Shown: positions 1 through 7,812 of the stretch, piece by piece
Layout: each line of letters opens with the position of its first letter
Numbering within the stretch: position 1 is the first letter of the stretch
Source: Caballeronia ptereochthonis
GTDB taxonomy: Bacteria > Pseudomonadota > Gammaproteobacteria > Burkholderiales > Burkholderiaceae
Direction: 5' to 3'
Assembly (NCBI RefSeq): GCF_001545075.1
Contig: NZ_FCOB02000018.1
Coordinates: 62,001 to 126,000, forward strand
Length of the DNA stretch: 64,000 nt
The notes under the pieces: model-generated
Database searches by the model: none
Told to the model about the DNA's origin: nothing
What the model saw: the letters and a program-made list of their open reading frames with translations, nothing else
Made by a program: the position numbers and the translations under genes

Positions 1-358
1 CCGGGCGATAGGTATGACGCGCATTGTGCACCGCGAGCAGAATCTCCTGAACGAGGTCTTCGACGTCATCCCGATGATGCGGAATGCGCTTGCGCAGATA
101 GCCGCGCAGATGGCGGGTGAGCGCTTGCAGAAAGCCGCGATAAGCGTCCTGGTCTCCGTCGAGTCCGCCAATGAACAACGCTTTCAGACGGCTTTCCGCA
201 TCATCTTGCGACATGGTTCCTGTATGAGCGATACGGCGGGACGATGACCCGGGCAAAGCGCTCTCGGCCGACGACGCGAGCGGCACGCCCGGTTTTAGAT
301 CGAGCGTTTCAGAATAGCCGAAGCTGTGATGCGCCGCAATAGCGCCGTCGTGATCCAT
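1..358 (-). CDS. ECF-type RNA polymerase sigma factor, N-terminal part (runs off left edge)
   Basis: Only the first 119 residues are present; the gene continues leftwards out of the window. The stretch DDVEDLVQEILLAVHNARHT near residue 100 is a typical sigma region 2 core-binding segment, preceded by a helix rich in Leu/Arg. I chose the ATG at 358 because an AGGAG lies at 369-373 and the predicted promoter (383-412) would start transcription just upstream. A second in-frame ATG at 214 (protein starting MSQDDAESRLK) also has an AGGA before it and would give a more usual ECF length, so the first 48 residues are uncertain. It is divergent from the cytochrome b/molybdoenzyme genes and shares a promoter motif with them, so it probably controls itself and them. 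An anti-sigma gene, if present, would lie outside the window. Confidence 0.8.
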   Translation of the reverse strand, partial: MDHDGAIAAHHSFGYSETLDLKPGVPLASSAESALPGSSSRRIAHTGTMSQDDAESRLKALFIGGLDGDQDAYRGFLQALTRHLRGYLRKRIPHHRDDVEDLVQEILLAVHNARHTYRP

Positions 359-382
359 CGTCGTCCGTCTCCTGTCCTTCGC

Positions 383-412
383 TAGTTCGCGCTTTCGCGG
401 CTGCGGGTTACA
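383..412 (-). promoter_or_regulatory. ECF-type promoter for the sigma factor gene
   Basis: On the minus strand TGTAACC (412-406) is followed after exactly 16 bases by CGAACTA (389-383). The identical layout TGTAACC-N16-CGAA occurs on the plus strand at 478-504. AAC in the -35 and CGA in the -10 are typical of ECF promoters, and autoregulation is the rule for this class. The start would fall near 378, about 20 bases before the ATG at 358. Confidence 0.7.
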
Positions 413-477
413 GCGCGCCGTGATTTTTCGCGCGCCAAAGGAACCGCTCGACGAGACGCGCCTATTCGGCGAAAAGC

Positions 478-506
478 TGTAACCAGCCGGGCGTCGGCAG
501 CGAATT
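478..506 (+). promoter_or_regulatory. ECF-type promoter for the cytochrome b / molybdoenzyme operon
   Basis: TGTAACC (478-484), 16 bases, then CGAATT (501-506). This matches the divergent promoter of the sigma gene in both elements and spacing, which is unlikely by chance within 100 bases. The transcript would start around 511, a few bases before the ATG at 525. The TTGACA at 505-510 is not used as a sigma-70 -35 here because no -10 fits before the start codon. Confidence 0.7.
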
Positions 507-524
507 GACACGTAACCGAACATC

Positions 525-1175
525 ATGGTGACTCACATGGAAACGATGAAAGCGCCACTTGCTTCAGCGCCGGAGAATTCGCGCCGCGGTACGCCGATTC
601 ATCCGCTCTGGCTGCGCGTCACGCACTGGATCAATGCTTTCGCCGCGCTGATCATGATGTTTTCCGGGTGGCGCATCTATGACGCCTCGCCCGTGTTTCG
701 CGAGTTCGCCTTTCCGCCGTCGATCACGCTCGGCGGCTGGCTCGGCGGCGCGTTGCAATGGCACTTCGCGGCGATGTGGCTGCTGGTGCTCAACGGCATC
801 GCCTATATCGCGCTCAACATCGCGAGCGGCCGCTTCTCTCGCAAGTTCTTCCCGCTTTCGCCGCGCGCCGTGCTGCACGATCTCATCGCCGCGTTGAGCG
901 GCAGGCTCTCGCACGCGGATTTGCGGCAGTACAACGCGGTGCAGAAGCTCGCGTATCTCACGGTGATCGCCGATCTGCTCCTGCTCGTGCTGTCGGGGCT
1001 CGTGATCTGGAAATCCGTGCAGTTTCCGCTGCTGCGCGAATTGATGGGCGGCTACGACAACGCGCGCGTCGTGCACTTTTGCGCGATGGCGGTGATGGCG
1101 GCGTTCGTTGTCGTGCACGTCGCGATGGTCGCGCTCGTGCCGCGCTCGCTGCTGACGATGCTGCGCGGACGTTGA
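525..1175 (+). CDS. Membrane cytochrome b (cytochrome b561 / Ni-Fe hydrogenase b-type family)
   Basis: A 216-residue integral membrane protein with about four hydrophobic helices. His34 in an RVTHW motif and histidines in the last helices (VVHFCAM, VVHVAM) are the expected haem b ligands. Such subunits pass electrons between the quinone pool and a periplasmic oxidoreductase, and the next gene (19 bases downstream) encodes exactly such a partner with a molybdopterin fold. Start alternatives are the ATG at 525 and an in-frame ATG at 537; neither has a strong ribosome binding site. The gene is first in the operon driven by the ECF promoter at 478-506. The electron flow direction is inferred from family analogues. 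Confidence 0.85.
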   Translation: MVTHMETMKAPLASAPENSRRGTPIHPLWLRVTHWINAFAALIMMFSGWRIYDASPVFREFAFPPSITLGGWLGGALQWHFAAMWLLVLNGIAYIALNIASGRFSRKFFPLSPRAVLHDLIAALSGRLSHADLRQYNAVQKLAYLTVIADLLLLVLSGLVIWKSVQFPLLRELMGGYDNARVVHFCAMAVMAAFVVVHVAMVALVPRSLLTMLRGR

Positions 1176-1193
1176 CCGCGCCGGGGACACGCC

Positions 1194-1970
1194 ATGAAGA
1201 CCAACGAAAAGCGAATCATCCAGCTGGATCGCGCATCGATTCTCGCGGACGCGCGCCGTGAACTGGACATGCCGTCGCGACGCCTGTTCGGCAAGCGCAT
1301 GCTGACCCTGGGCGGCCTCGCGCTGCTGACCGGTTGCTCGATCACCGACGAGGACTCGGTCAACAAGTTTCTGACGGCGGTATCGCGGCTGAACGATCGT
1401 GCGCAGGCGCTGCTCTTCGATCCGCAACGCCTGGCGCCGACCTATACCGAGGCGCAGATCACGCGCCCATTTCCGTTCAACGCGTTCTATGGCATCGACG
1501 ACGTGCCCGAAGTGAACGGCAGCGACTATCGCCTGAAAGTGAGCGGTCTCGTGACCGGACAGCGCGTGTGGTCGCTGCCGGAGCTGTACGCGCTGCCGCA
1601 TGCGGAGCAGATCACGCGGCATATCTGCGTCGAGGGCTGGAGCGCAATCGGGCGCTGGGGCGGCACGCCCTTCTCCGAGTTCCTGCGCCGCACGGGCGCG
1701 GATACGACGGCGAAATATGTCGGTTTTCGCTGCGCGGACGACTACTACGAGAGCATCGACATGCCGACGGCACTGCATCCGCAGACGCTGCTCACGTTCG
1801 AATATGACGGCGAGCGCTTGCCGGCGAAATACGGCTATCCGATGAAACTGCGCATGCCGACCAAGCTCGGCTACAAGAACCCGAAGCACATCGTCGAGAT
1901 CTTCGTGACCAACACGTATCCGGGCGGCTATTGGGTCGATCAGGGCTACAACTGGTTCGGCGGCTCCTGA
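1194..1970 (+). CDS. Tat-exported molybdopterin-dependent oxidoreductase (sulfite-oxidase fold)
   Basis: A 258-residue protein. Residues 28-34 read SRRLFGK, a twin-arginine signal, followed by a hydrophobic stretch ending in LLTGC (Cys48), a plausible lipobox. The rest is a single molybdopterin-binding domain; Cys145 in RHICVEGW is the expected molybdenum-coordinating cysteine of the sulfite oxidase/MsrP family. Without dimerisation or haem domains it resembles the MsrP (YedY) type catalytic subunit that partners a membrane cytochrome b, here the preceding gene. Substrate cannot be told from sequence; periplasmic methionine or other S/N-oxide reduction is a reasonable inference because of the ECF stress-type promoter. 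Confidence 0.85.
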   Translation: MKTNEKRIIQLDRASILADARRELDMPSRRLFGKRMLTLGGLALLTGCSITDEDSVNKFLTAVSRLNDRAQALLFDPQRLAPTYTEAQITRPFPFNAFYGIDDVPEVNGSDYRLKVSGLVTGQRVWSLPELYALPHAEQITRHICVEGWSAIGRWGGTPFSEFLRRTGADTTAKYVGFRCADDYYESIDMPTALHPQTLLTFEYDGERLPAKYGYPMKLRMPTKLGYKNPKHIVEIFVTNTYPGGYWVDQGYNWFGGS

Positions 1971-2038
1971 GCGTCGCGCCTTGCATTCGGTCCGGTCTGT
2001 CACCGGACCTCACCTTCCACCCACCAAGGAGAGCAACA

Positions 2039-2287
2039 ATGAAACGACTGATGACGGCAGTACTCGCGGCGGCACTGACGATGGGTACATCGGCTGTGTT
2101 CGCGCAGGCGAGCGGCACGATGTCAAATGACGCGATGCCGCACGATTCGATGAAGAAGGACGACATGTCGCACGATACGATGAAGAAGGGCGCCATGTCG
2201 CACGACACCATGAGCAAAGGCGACAAGATGAAGAAACACGACGCGATGGGCATGGACCATCCTGCGTCCGGTTCGATGTCGCAGTAG
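2039..2287 (+). CDS. Secreted Met/Lys/Asp/His-rich pentapeptide-repeat protein (MxKDx type)
   Basis: An 82-residue protein with a clear Sec signal peptide (residues 1-23, ending VFAQA) and a mature part made of degenerate five-residue units such as SMKKD, DMSHD, TMKKG, AMSHD. Methionine, lysine, aspartate and histidine dominate. An AAGGAGAG ribosome binding site sits just before the ATG at 2039. It follows the molybdoenzyme gene by 68 bases and is probably co-transcribed. Similar small proteins are common in Burkholderiaceae but have no established function; the composition suggests metal or oxidant scavenging, which is inference. Confidence 0.8.
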   Translation: MKRLMTAVLAAALTMGTSAVFAQASGTMSNDAMPHDSMKKDDMSHDTMKKGAMSHDTMSKGDKMKKHDAMGMDHPASGSMSQ

Positions 2288-2307
2288 ACCTGACGCCGCG
2301 AGCGACA

Positions 2308-2329
2308 CCGGGCGTGCATGCGCGCCCGG
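2308..2329. terminator. Hairpin between convergent genes
   Basis: CCGGGCG (2308-2314) pairs perfectly with CGCCCGG (2323-2329) across an 8-base loop, 20 bases after the pentapeptide-protein stop and 35 bases from the stop of the convergent methyltransferase. There is no T-run, so it is only a candidate factor-independent terminator. Confidence 0.35.
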
Positions 2330-2364
2330 ATCGACGTCCTTCATGGCGACGGCTCTCTCGTGAA

Positions 2365-3426
2365 TCACGCCTGCGCCTGAAAGACGAGATTGAACGGAGT
2401 CTGCGTGGCGCGCCTGAAGCGGGTGAAACCGCCGGCGGTCACGACTTCCCTGAGCCTCGCTTCGCCTGCTTGCGCACCCAGGGCCCTTCGTCCTTCCTGC
2501 GACAACGACGCGCCCGTGCAGATCATCGTGGACGCCGAGTAGAACACGCGTCCCACCGGATTGAGATTGTCTTCCAGCCGGTCGTTCGCAAAGGGCTCGA
2601 CGATCATCCACGAGCCGTCCGGCTTCAGCGAATGCAGCACATGCGCTGCAGCGCCCGTGGGATCGCCCATGTCGTGGAGGCAGTCGAAGAAAGCGACGAG
2701 ATCGTAGTCCGTCCCGGGGAATTGCGTAGCGCTGGCTACTTCGAACGACACGCGATCGTCGACACCTGCCTCTCGCGCCGACTCGCGCGCTCGCAGGATG
2801 GACGGCTCGTGGTAGTCGAAGCCAATGAACTCCGCGTTCGGATACGCCTTTGCCAGAAGAATCGTGGAAGCGCCGTGTCCACAGCCTACATCGGCGACTT
2901 TGGCGCCGGATCCCCTGAGCACCGCGTCGACACCGTCGAGCGCCGGAATCCACTCGTCGACCAGATGCGCGGCATAGCCAGGGCGAAAGAACCGCTCCGT
3001 GCCTTTGAAGAGAGAAGGGTGGTGCTCGTGCCAGCCGACGCCGAGGCCCGTCCGAAACGCCGCCTCGAGCTTGGGCAAGCTTCGGAACATCGCTTCGGCG
3101 CAGTCGCAGAAGCCCGGGATGAAGGTCGGGCTGGTCTCATCGGCGAAGCACATCGCCATTTCGTTTTCGAGCTGGTAACGGCCCGTTTGCGCATCGTACG
3201 CGATGAAGCCCGATGCTGCCTGCGCAGCCAGCCATTCGCGCACGTAACGCTCGGCAAGGCCCACGTGCTCGGTGATCTCCTCCGATGTCATCCAGCCTTG
3301 TTCCGCCATTGCCTTGTACAGGCCGAGCCGGTCTCCTAGCGCGATGAGTGGCGCGGATGCCACTGCGCCAAACTCGCCAACCATGCGCGCCATGAAATCC
3401 TGCACCTTCTGTTCGTCGTATTGCAT
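2365..3426 (-). CDS. Class I SAM-dependent methyltransferase with N-terminal winged helix
   Basis: A 353-residue protein. Residues 1-100 form a winged-helix/dimerisation region as in Rv2258c-like and plant O-methyltransferase-like proteins (TSEEITEHVGLAERYVREWLA). The SAM-binding motif is VADVGCGHGASTILLAK around residue 180, followed by the acidic strand FIGFDYHE and FFDCLHDMGDP. The acceptor is unknown. A GGGAGG ribosome binding site lies before the ATG. It follows ridA on the same strand after 147 bases and could be the distal gene of the ben operon or a separate unit. Confidence 0.8.
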   Translation of the reverse strand: MQYDEQKVQDFMARMVGEFGAVASAPLIALGDRLGLYKAMAEQGWMTSEEITEHVGLAERYVREWLAAQAASGFIAYDAQTGRYQLENEMAMCFADETSPTFIPGFCDCAEAMFRSLPKLEAAFRTGLGVGWHEHHPSLFKGTERFFRPGYAAHLVDEWIPALDGVDAVLRGSGAKVADVGCGHGASTILLAKAYPNAEFIGFDYHEPSILRARESAREAGVDDRVSFEVASATQFPGTDYDLVAFFDCLHDMGDPTGAAAHVLHSLKPDGSWMIVEPFANDRLEDNLNPVGRVFYSASTMICTGASLSQEGRRALGAQAGEARLREVVTAGGFTRFRRATQTPFNLVFQAQA

Positions 3427-3573
3427 GCGCCACCTCCCTTGACGAAGCGAGAATCGATCTGACGAATGGCGATACGCGGCACCGTCATTATTGGGTTCAG
3501 CTCGGTGGGTGCCGACCTCGTCCTTTCAAAGTATAGGAAGAGGGAACGCAGGTGAAAGGCGATCGACAACGAA

Positions 3574-3978
3574 CTATTCGGATTCCGGCAGCACAGCGAC
3601 GGCCTTGATTTCGACGATGTATCCCGGCGTGCCGCCGAGCATGTGCGCTCCCACCGCTGTCCAGGCCGGCAGCGGATCCGTATCGAGATAGCGATCACGC
3701 ACCTTCATGAACAATGGCAGATCGCGCATATCCGTGTGGAACGTGGTGAGATCGACGACGTCGCTGAGCGAAGCACCCGCGGCCCCCAGCACCAGTTTGA
3801 GATTTTCGAAGGCTTGCACGATTTGCTCTTCGCGATCTTCAACCAGCTGCATGGCCGCGTTGCGGCCAATCTGGCCGGACACGTAGATGGTGTTGCCGAC
3901 CCTGACCGCCGGTGCGTAGCGAATCTTCTCGTAGACAGCTTCCATTCCTGCGGGAATGACGGCTTGACGATCATTCAT
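3574..3978 (-). CDS. RidA/YjgF-family protein lacking the usual catalytic arginine
   Basis: A 134-residue Rid-fold protein (NTIYVSGQIGR, VVDLTTFHTDM, IVEIKAVAVLPE). In imine deaminase RidA an arginine follows the conserved Pro-Ala of the PAR segment; here the segment reads PAWTAV with Trp106, so ordinary 2-iminobutanoate deamination is doubtful. It starts 38 bases after benD on the same strand, with AGGAG upstream, so it is probably the last gene of the catA-benABCD transcript. In such contexts Rid paralogues may remove reactive intermediates; that role is inferred. Confidence 0.8.
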   Translation of the reverse strand: MNDRQAVIPAGMEAVYEKIRYAPAVRVGNTIYVSGQIGRNAAMQLVEDREEQIVQAFENLKLVLGAAGASLSDVVDLTTFHTDMRDLPLFMKVRDRYLDTDPLPAWTAVGAHMLGGTPGYIVEIKAVAVLPESE

Positions 3979-4016
3979 GAAATGCTTCTCCTGCGCGAAC
4001 TCGTGGGGTTCATGGG

Positions 4017-4793
4017 TCAGCCCGTATCGCCGCCGGCAACGGGCAACACGGTTCCGGTGATATAGCCTGCCTCATCGGACGCGAGGAAGAGGATCGGTGC
4101 GACCTGTTCGTCGATGCTGCCGTAACGTTTCAAGAAGGTGGATTCGGTGACCTGCCGTACTGCTTCTCCCATCCAGGCCTGCTCCTGTTCATTGTCGCCG
4201 GATGCGTTGCGCGGGACCCGTCGGGGGGGCGCGGTGGTTCCGCCCGGCGCGGTAGCGACCACGCGGATGTTCTGCTCCGCGTATTCCATCGCCAGCGACT
4301 GGGTGATCGCGTTGACGCCACCCTTGGCGGCCGAGTACGGTACGCGGCGGATGCCTCGCGTGGCATTCGACGAAACATTGACGATCGTACCGCGACCGCG
4401 TGCGAGCATGTACGGCAATACCGCATGACAGGCGTAGAGCGTGGGCATCAGCGAACGGCGGATTTCCGCGTCGATCTGCGCCGGTTCGAACTCGGCGAAA
4501 GGACGCATGCGAATCGCGCCACCGACACCGTTGACGAGAATGTCGATACCGCCGAATTTCCGCGCCGCGAAGTCCATCGCCGATTTGGCGCCATCGTACG
4601 TTTCGAGGTCGGCCACGAAACCCGCCGTTTCCGCGCCCTTCGCCTCCGCGGCGACTTCGGAAACGAAATCCGCCCGATCGACGAACAGCACGCTCGCGCC
4701 TTCGGCAGCGGCGCGCAGCGCGACGCCTCGGCCGATGCCCTGTGCCGCGCCGGTGACGACCATGACCTTGCCGGCAAATCGTTGCGTATTCAT
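4017..4793 (-). CDS. benD: Benzoate diol dehydrogenase (1,2-dihydroxycyclohexa-3,5-diene-1-carboxylate dehydrogenase)
   Basis: A 258-residue short-chain dehydrogenase: NAD-binding TGAAQGIG at residues 14-21, catalytic Ser141, Tyr153 and Lys157 (YSAAK). It oxidises and decarboxylates the cis-diol formed by BenABC to catechol. The ATG at 4793 overlaps the benC stop in an ATGA arrangement, so the two are translationally coupled. A longer in-frame extension upstream lies inside benC and was rejected. Confidence 0.93.
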   Translation of the reverse strand: MNTQRFAGKVMVVTGAAQGIGRGVALRAAAEGASVLFVDRADFVSEVAAEAKGAETAGFVADLETYDGAKSAMDFAARKFGGIDILVNGVGGAIRMRPFAEFEPAQIDAEIRRSLMPTLYACHAVLPYMLARGRGTIVNVSSNATRGIRRVPYSAAKGGVNAITQSLAMEYAEQNIRVVATAPGGTTAPPRRVPRNASGDNEQEQAWMGEAVRQVTESTFLKRYGSIDEQVAPILFLASDEAGYITGTVLPVAGGDTG

Positions 4794-5812
4794 GCGCTCA
4801 CCGGTGCGACGTTGGGAGTGAACTTCTCGTAGTGGAAGCTGTTGGGCTTCACGCCGTTGTCGTCGAAGTGCTTGCGCACCGCATCGACCATCGGCGGGGG
4901 ACCGCACAGATAGACGTCGACGTCGCCATCGTTCATCGCCTCGGGCGGCATGTGCTGCGTGACCCAGCCTTTGCGAGGATGGCTCGATTCCGCATCGGCG
5001 ACGACCGTGGCGTAGCTGAAATTCGGCAACTTCGCCCTGTATGCCTCGATCGCCTCGACCAGAACGAGGTCGAGATCCCGCGTTACGCCATAGATCAGAT
5101 GCACCTTCTGCTGCGAATCTGCGCGCGTCAGCACTTCCAGCATCGACAGGAAGGGCGCGAGGCCCGTACCACCCGCGAGGAACAGAACCGGCCGTTCCAC
5201 GGCGCGCAGATAGAAACTGCCGAGCGGTCCGGTCAGCTCGACCTTGTCGCCGGGCTGTGCGGATTCGAGCCAGGTGCTCATCACCCCGCCAGGAATCTTC
5301 TTGATCAGAAAACTGATCTTCGATTCTCCCGGCGCCGACGAGAACGAATACGACCGATGCTGACCGCTGCCGGGTACATCGATGTTGACATACTGGCCCG
5401 GCAGGAACACGGGCGCCTTGGCATCCACGTCGAGCTCGAGCACGACGGCGGCATCGTTATGCTGCTCGACTTTCGTCACGGTGGCGGCGAACTTGCTCTG
5501 CTCGGTCTTGCACGCCGTGGAAGATGCGGGCACGGCGATCACGCAATCGCTTTGCGGCACCATCTGGCAGGTGAGGACGAGACCACTGTCCTTCTCGTCG
5601 TCGCTCAATGCGTCTTCGATGTAGTCGTCGCCCAAATCATAGCTGCCGCTTTCGGCGCGGCACTTGCACGTGCCGCACACGCCGTCGGAGCAATCCATGG
5701 GCAGGTTGATCCTGGCGCGAAAGGCGGCATCGAGCACCTTTTCGCCTGCCTTGCATTCGACGAAGCGGGTCACGCCGTCCTCGAAATTCAGTGCAATGTT
5801 ATAGCTGGACAT
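4790..5812 (-). CDS. benC: Benzoate 1,2-dioxygenase electron-transfer reductase
   Basis: A 340-residue reductase. The N-terminal plant-type ferredoxin has cysteines 41, 46, 49 and 82 in the usual C-x4-C-x2-C ... C pattern. It is followed by an FAD-binding domain (RSYSFSS) and an NAD-binding domain (GGTGLAPF, CGPPPMV). It passes electrons from NADH to BenAB. AAGGAGG precedes the ATG. It lies 45 bases after benB and overlaps benD by four bases. Confidence 0.95.
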   Translation of the reverse strand: MSSYNIALNFEDGVTRFVECKAGEKVLDAAFRARINLPMDCSDGVCGTCKCRAESGSYDLGDDYIEDALSDDEKDSGLVLTCQMVPQSDCVIAVPASSTACKTEQSKFAATVTKVEQHNDAAVVLELDVDAKAPVFLPGQYVNIDVPGSGQHRSYSFSSAPGESKISFLIKKIPGGVMSTWLESAQPGDKVELTGPLGSFYLRAVERPVLFLAGGTGLAPFLSMLEVLTRADSQQKVHLIYGVTRDLDLVLVEAIEAYRAKLPNFSYATVVADAESSHPRKGWVTQHMPPEAMNDGDVDVYLCGPPPMVDAVRKHFDDNGVKPNSFHYEKFTPNVAPVSA

Positions 5813-5857
5813 GTTGCCTCCTTTACTTCCAGTCCAATCTCTTCCCGACGCTCGACA

Positions 5858-6346
5858 TCAGACGTGGTAGACGTCGAGTACCTGACGGATGTAGTCGTTC
5901 TTCAGCACAATCTTCTTGCGGGAAATCAACAGGATTTCATCGACCTTGCGCAGGGTGACGAACATCGTGCCGAAGAACTGATCGGTGAGCTTGTAGCGAT
6001 GATTGAGCGTGTTGAAGTTGTACCGTACGTCCACTTCATCGCCGCGTTCGGCCAGCACTTCCACGTTCGTGATGTTGTGGCTGGTGCGCGGCTCGGGCAT
6101 CGAAGCACCGCTACGCTCCGTCTTGATGCGGAATACACGGTCTTCCAGGCCGCCACGGTCCGGGTAGTACATCAGCGAGATCTGGCTTTCGTGGTCATCG
6201 GTGAGCTGGTCGTCGTCGTCCCATGCCGGCATCCAGTAGGTGACGTCCTCGGCGTAACAGGCAAGCCACTCGTCCCACTGGCGGTCGTCGAGCAGGCGCG
6301 CTTCCTGATACAAGGCGGCGCAGATTTTCTGGTAGTCGAAGCTCAT
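5858..6346 (-). CDS. benB: Benzoate 1,2-dioxygenase small subunit
   Basis: A 162-residue ring-hydroxylating dioxygenase beta subunit of cystatin-like fold, beginning MSFDYQKICAALYQEARLL and containing the family stretch DVTYWMPAW. It forms the alpha3beta3 oxygenase with BenA. The ATG at 6346 overlaps the benA stop (ATGA), which fixes the start; the upstream extension of the frame lies inside benA. Confidence 0.94.
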   Translation of the reverse strand: MSFDYQKICAALYQEARLLDDRQWDEWLACYAEDVTYWMPAWDDDDQLTDDHESQISLMYYPDRGGLEDRVFRIKTERSGASMPEPRTSHNITNVEVLAERGDEVDVRYNFNTLNHRYKLTDQFFGTMFVTLRKVDEILLISRKKIVLKNDYIRQVLDVYHV

Positions 6347-7701
6347 GCCAGTGCCTCCGCTTGTTCCTTCTTCAGCGCGTCGCGCATCACTCGCACCCAG
6401 TACTCGTGCTGGCACACGAACAGGCCCTCGTCTTCGCTGCGCTCGCCCGAGATGAGCGGCTTGAGGCCCATGTTCTTCGCATTCTCGTCCGGGCCTTCGA
6501 TCCACAGCGGCGCGCCGCGCGAAAGGTCGTTCCACAGCGCCGTGATGCCCGCATAACCCGACTGGCAGGCGCGGAACTCTTCGAGGTCGTCGGCGGTGCC
6601 CATGCCCGAGACGTTGAAGAAATCCTCATACTGGCGAATGCGGGTGGTGCGGTCGGCTGCGCTCTCGCCCTTCGGTGCAAAGCAGAAGATGCTGACTTCG
6701 GTCTTGTCCACGCTGAGCGGACGTACCACGCGAATCTGCGTGCTGAACTGGTCCATCAGGAACACGTTCGGATACAGGCACAGGTTCCGGGTCTGATTGA
6801 CGATGAAGTCGGCCTGCACATCACCGACGCGTGCCTTGATTTCGTCGCGGTGCTGGTGCACGGGCCGCACTTCCGGGTTCATCGTCTTGGTCCACAACAG
6901 GATGTGCCCATGGTCGAACCCGTAGACGCCGGCTACCGACTTGCTCCAGCTGTTCGCATCCACCGCCTTGGTGCCGTCGACCTTGCGGCGGCCCATCGTC
7001 GCGGCATAGTTCCAGTGCACGGTGCTGACGTGGTAGCCGTCGCAGCCGTTTTCCATCTGCATCTTCCAGTTGCCGTCGTAAATGTACGAGGAATTGCCGC
7101 GCAATACTTCCAGTCCGTCCGGCGCCTGGCCGACGATCTGGTCGATGATGACCTTGGTCTCGCCGAGATAGTCCTCAAGCGGCATCGAGTCGGCGTCGAG
7201 GCTGCCGAAAAGAAAGCCGCGATAGCTCTCGAAGCGCGGAACCTTTCTCAGGTCATGCGAGCCGTGGGTATTGAATTGCACCGGATATTCGGTGGTCTTT
7301 TCATCCTTCACCTTCAACAGCTTGCCGGTGTTGGAGAAAGTCCAGCCGTGGAACGGGCAGGTGAAGCTGCCTTTATTGCCGTGCTTGCGACGGCACAGCA
7401 TGGCGCCCTTGTGCGCGCAGGCGTTGATGACCGCGTGCAGCTCGCCGGTCTTGTCGCGCGTGATGACCACCGGCTGGCGGCCGATCCAGGTGGTGTAGTA
7501 GTCGTTGTTGTTGGGAATCTGGCTTTCGTGCGCCAGGTACACCCAGTTGCTCTCGAAGATGTGCTTCATCTCCAGGTCGAACAAATCGGCATTGGTGAAG
7601 ATGTCGCGGCGGCAGCGGAAAACACCGCTTTCCTTGTCGTCCTGAACGGCGCTGTGCAGCAGTTCGTCGAGCTGTCTGGCTTTGTCGATAATGGCGGACA
7701 T
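6343..7701 (-). CDS. benA: Benzoate 1,2-dioxygenase large subunit
   Basis: A 452-residue alpha subunit. The Rieske site is Cys95-x-His97 and Cys115-x2-His118; the mononuclear iron site is in the ENGCDGYHVSTVH segment around residue 220. It catalyses dihydroxylation of benzoate to the cis-diol. A GGGGGAG lies before the ATG at 7701. It is separated from catA by 111 bases on the same strand, so benzoate attack and catechol cleavage are made from one leftward cluster. Confidence 0.95.
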   Translation of the reverse strand: MSAIIDKARQLDELLHSAVQDDKESGVFRCRRDIFTNADLFDLEMKHIFESNWVYLAHESQIPNNNDYYTTWIGRQPVVITRDKTGELHAVINACAHKGAMLCRRKHGNKGSFTCPFHGWTFSNTGKLLKVKDEKTTEYPVQFNTHGSHDLRKVPRFESYRGFLFGSLDADSMPLEDYLGETKVIIDQIVGQAPDGLEVLRGNSSYIYDGNWKMQMENGCDGYHVSTVHWNYAATMGRRKVDGTKAVDANSWSKSVAGVYGFDHGHILLWTKTMNPEVRPVHQHRDEIKARVGDVQADFIVNQTRNLCLYPNVFLMDQFSTQIRVVRPLSVDKTEVSIFCFAPKGESAADRTTRIRQYEDFFNVSGMGTADDLEEFRACQSGYAGITALWNDLSRGAPLWIEGPDENAKNMGLKPLISGERSEDEGLFVCQHEYWVRVMRDALKKEQAEALA

Positions 7702-7812
7702 GTGTGCTCCCCCTATGCGTGCTCCAGGCTATGGAGCTCCGGCATCGGTATCGAAGATTCTTGCGGAGATTCGAGCGGCGAGCGCGTCATGCGCCGCCGC
7801 CGCTTTGCGCGG

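Noticed and set aside
505..510. TTGACA as a sigma-70 -35 box
   Set aside because: A -10 at the right distance would fall inside the start of the cytochrome b gene; the ECF motif explains the region better.
564..2003. 479-residue minus-strand frame opposite the cytochrome b and molybdoenzyme genes
   Set aside because: Arg/His-rich antisense shadow without a recognised domain; the plus-strand genes have clear motifs.
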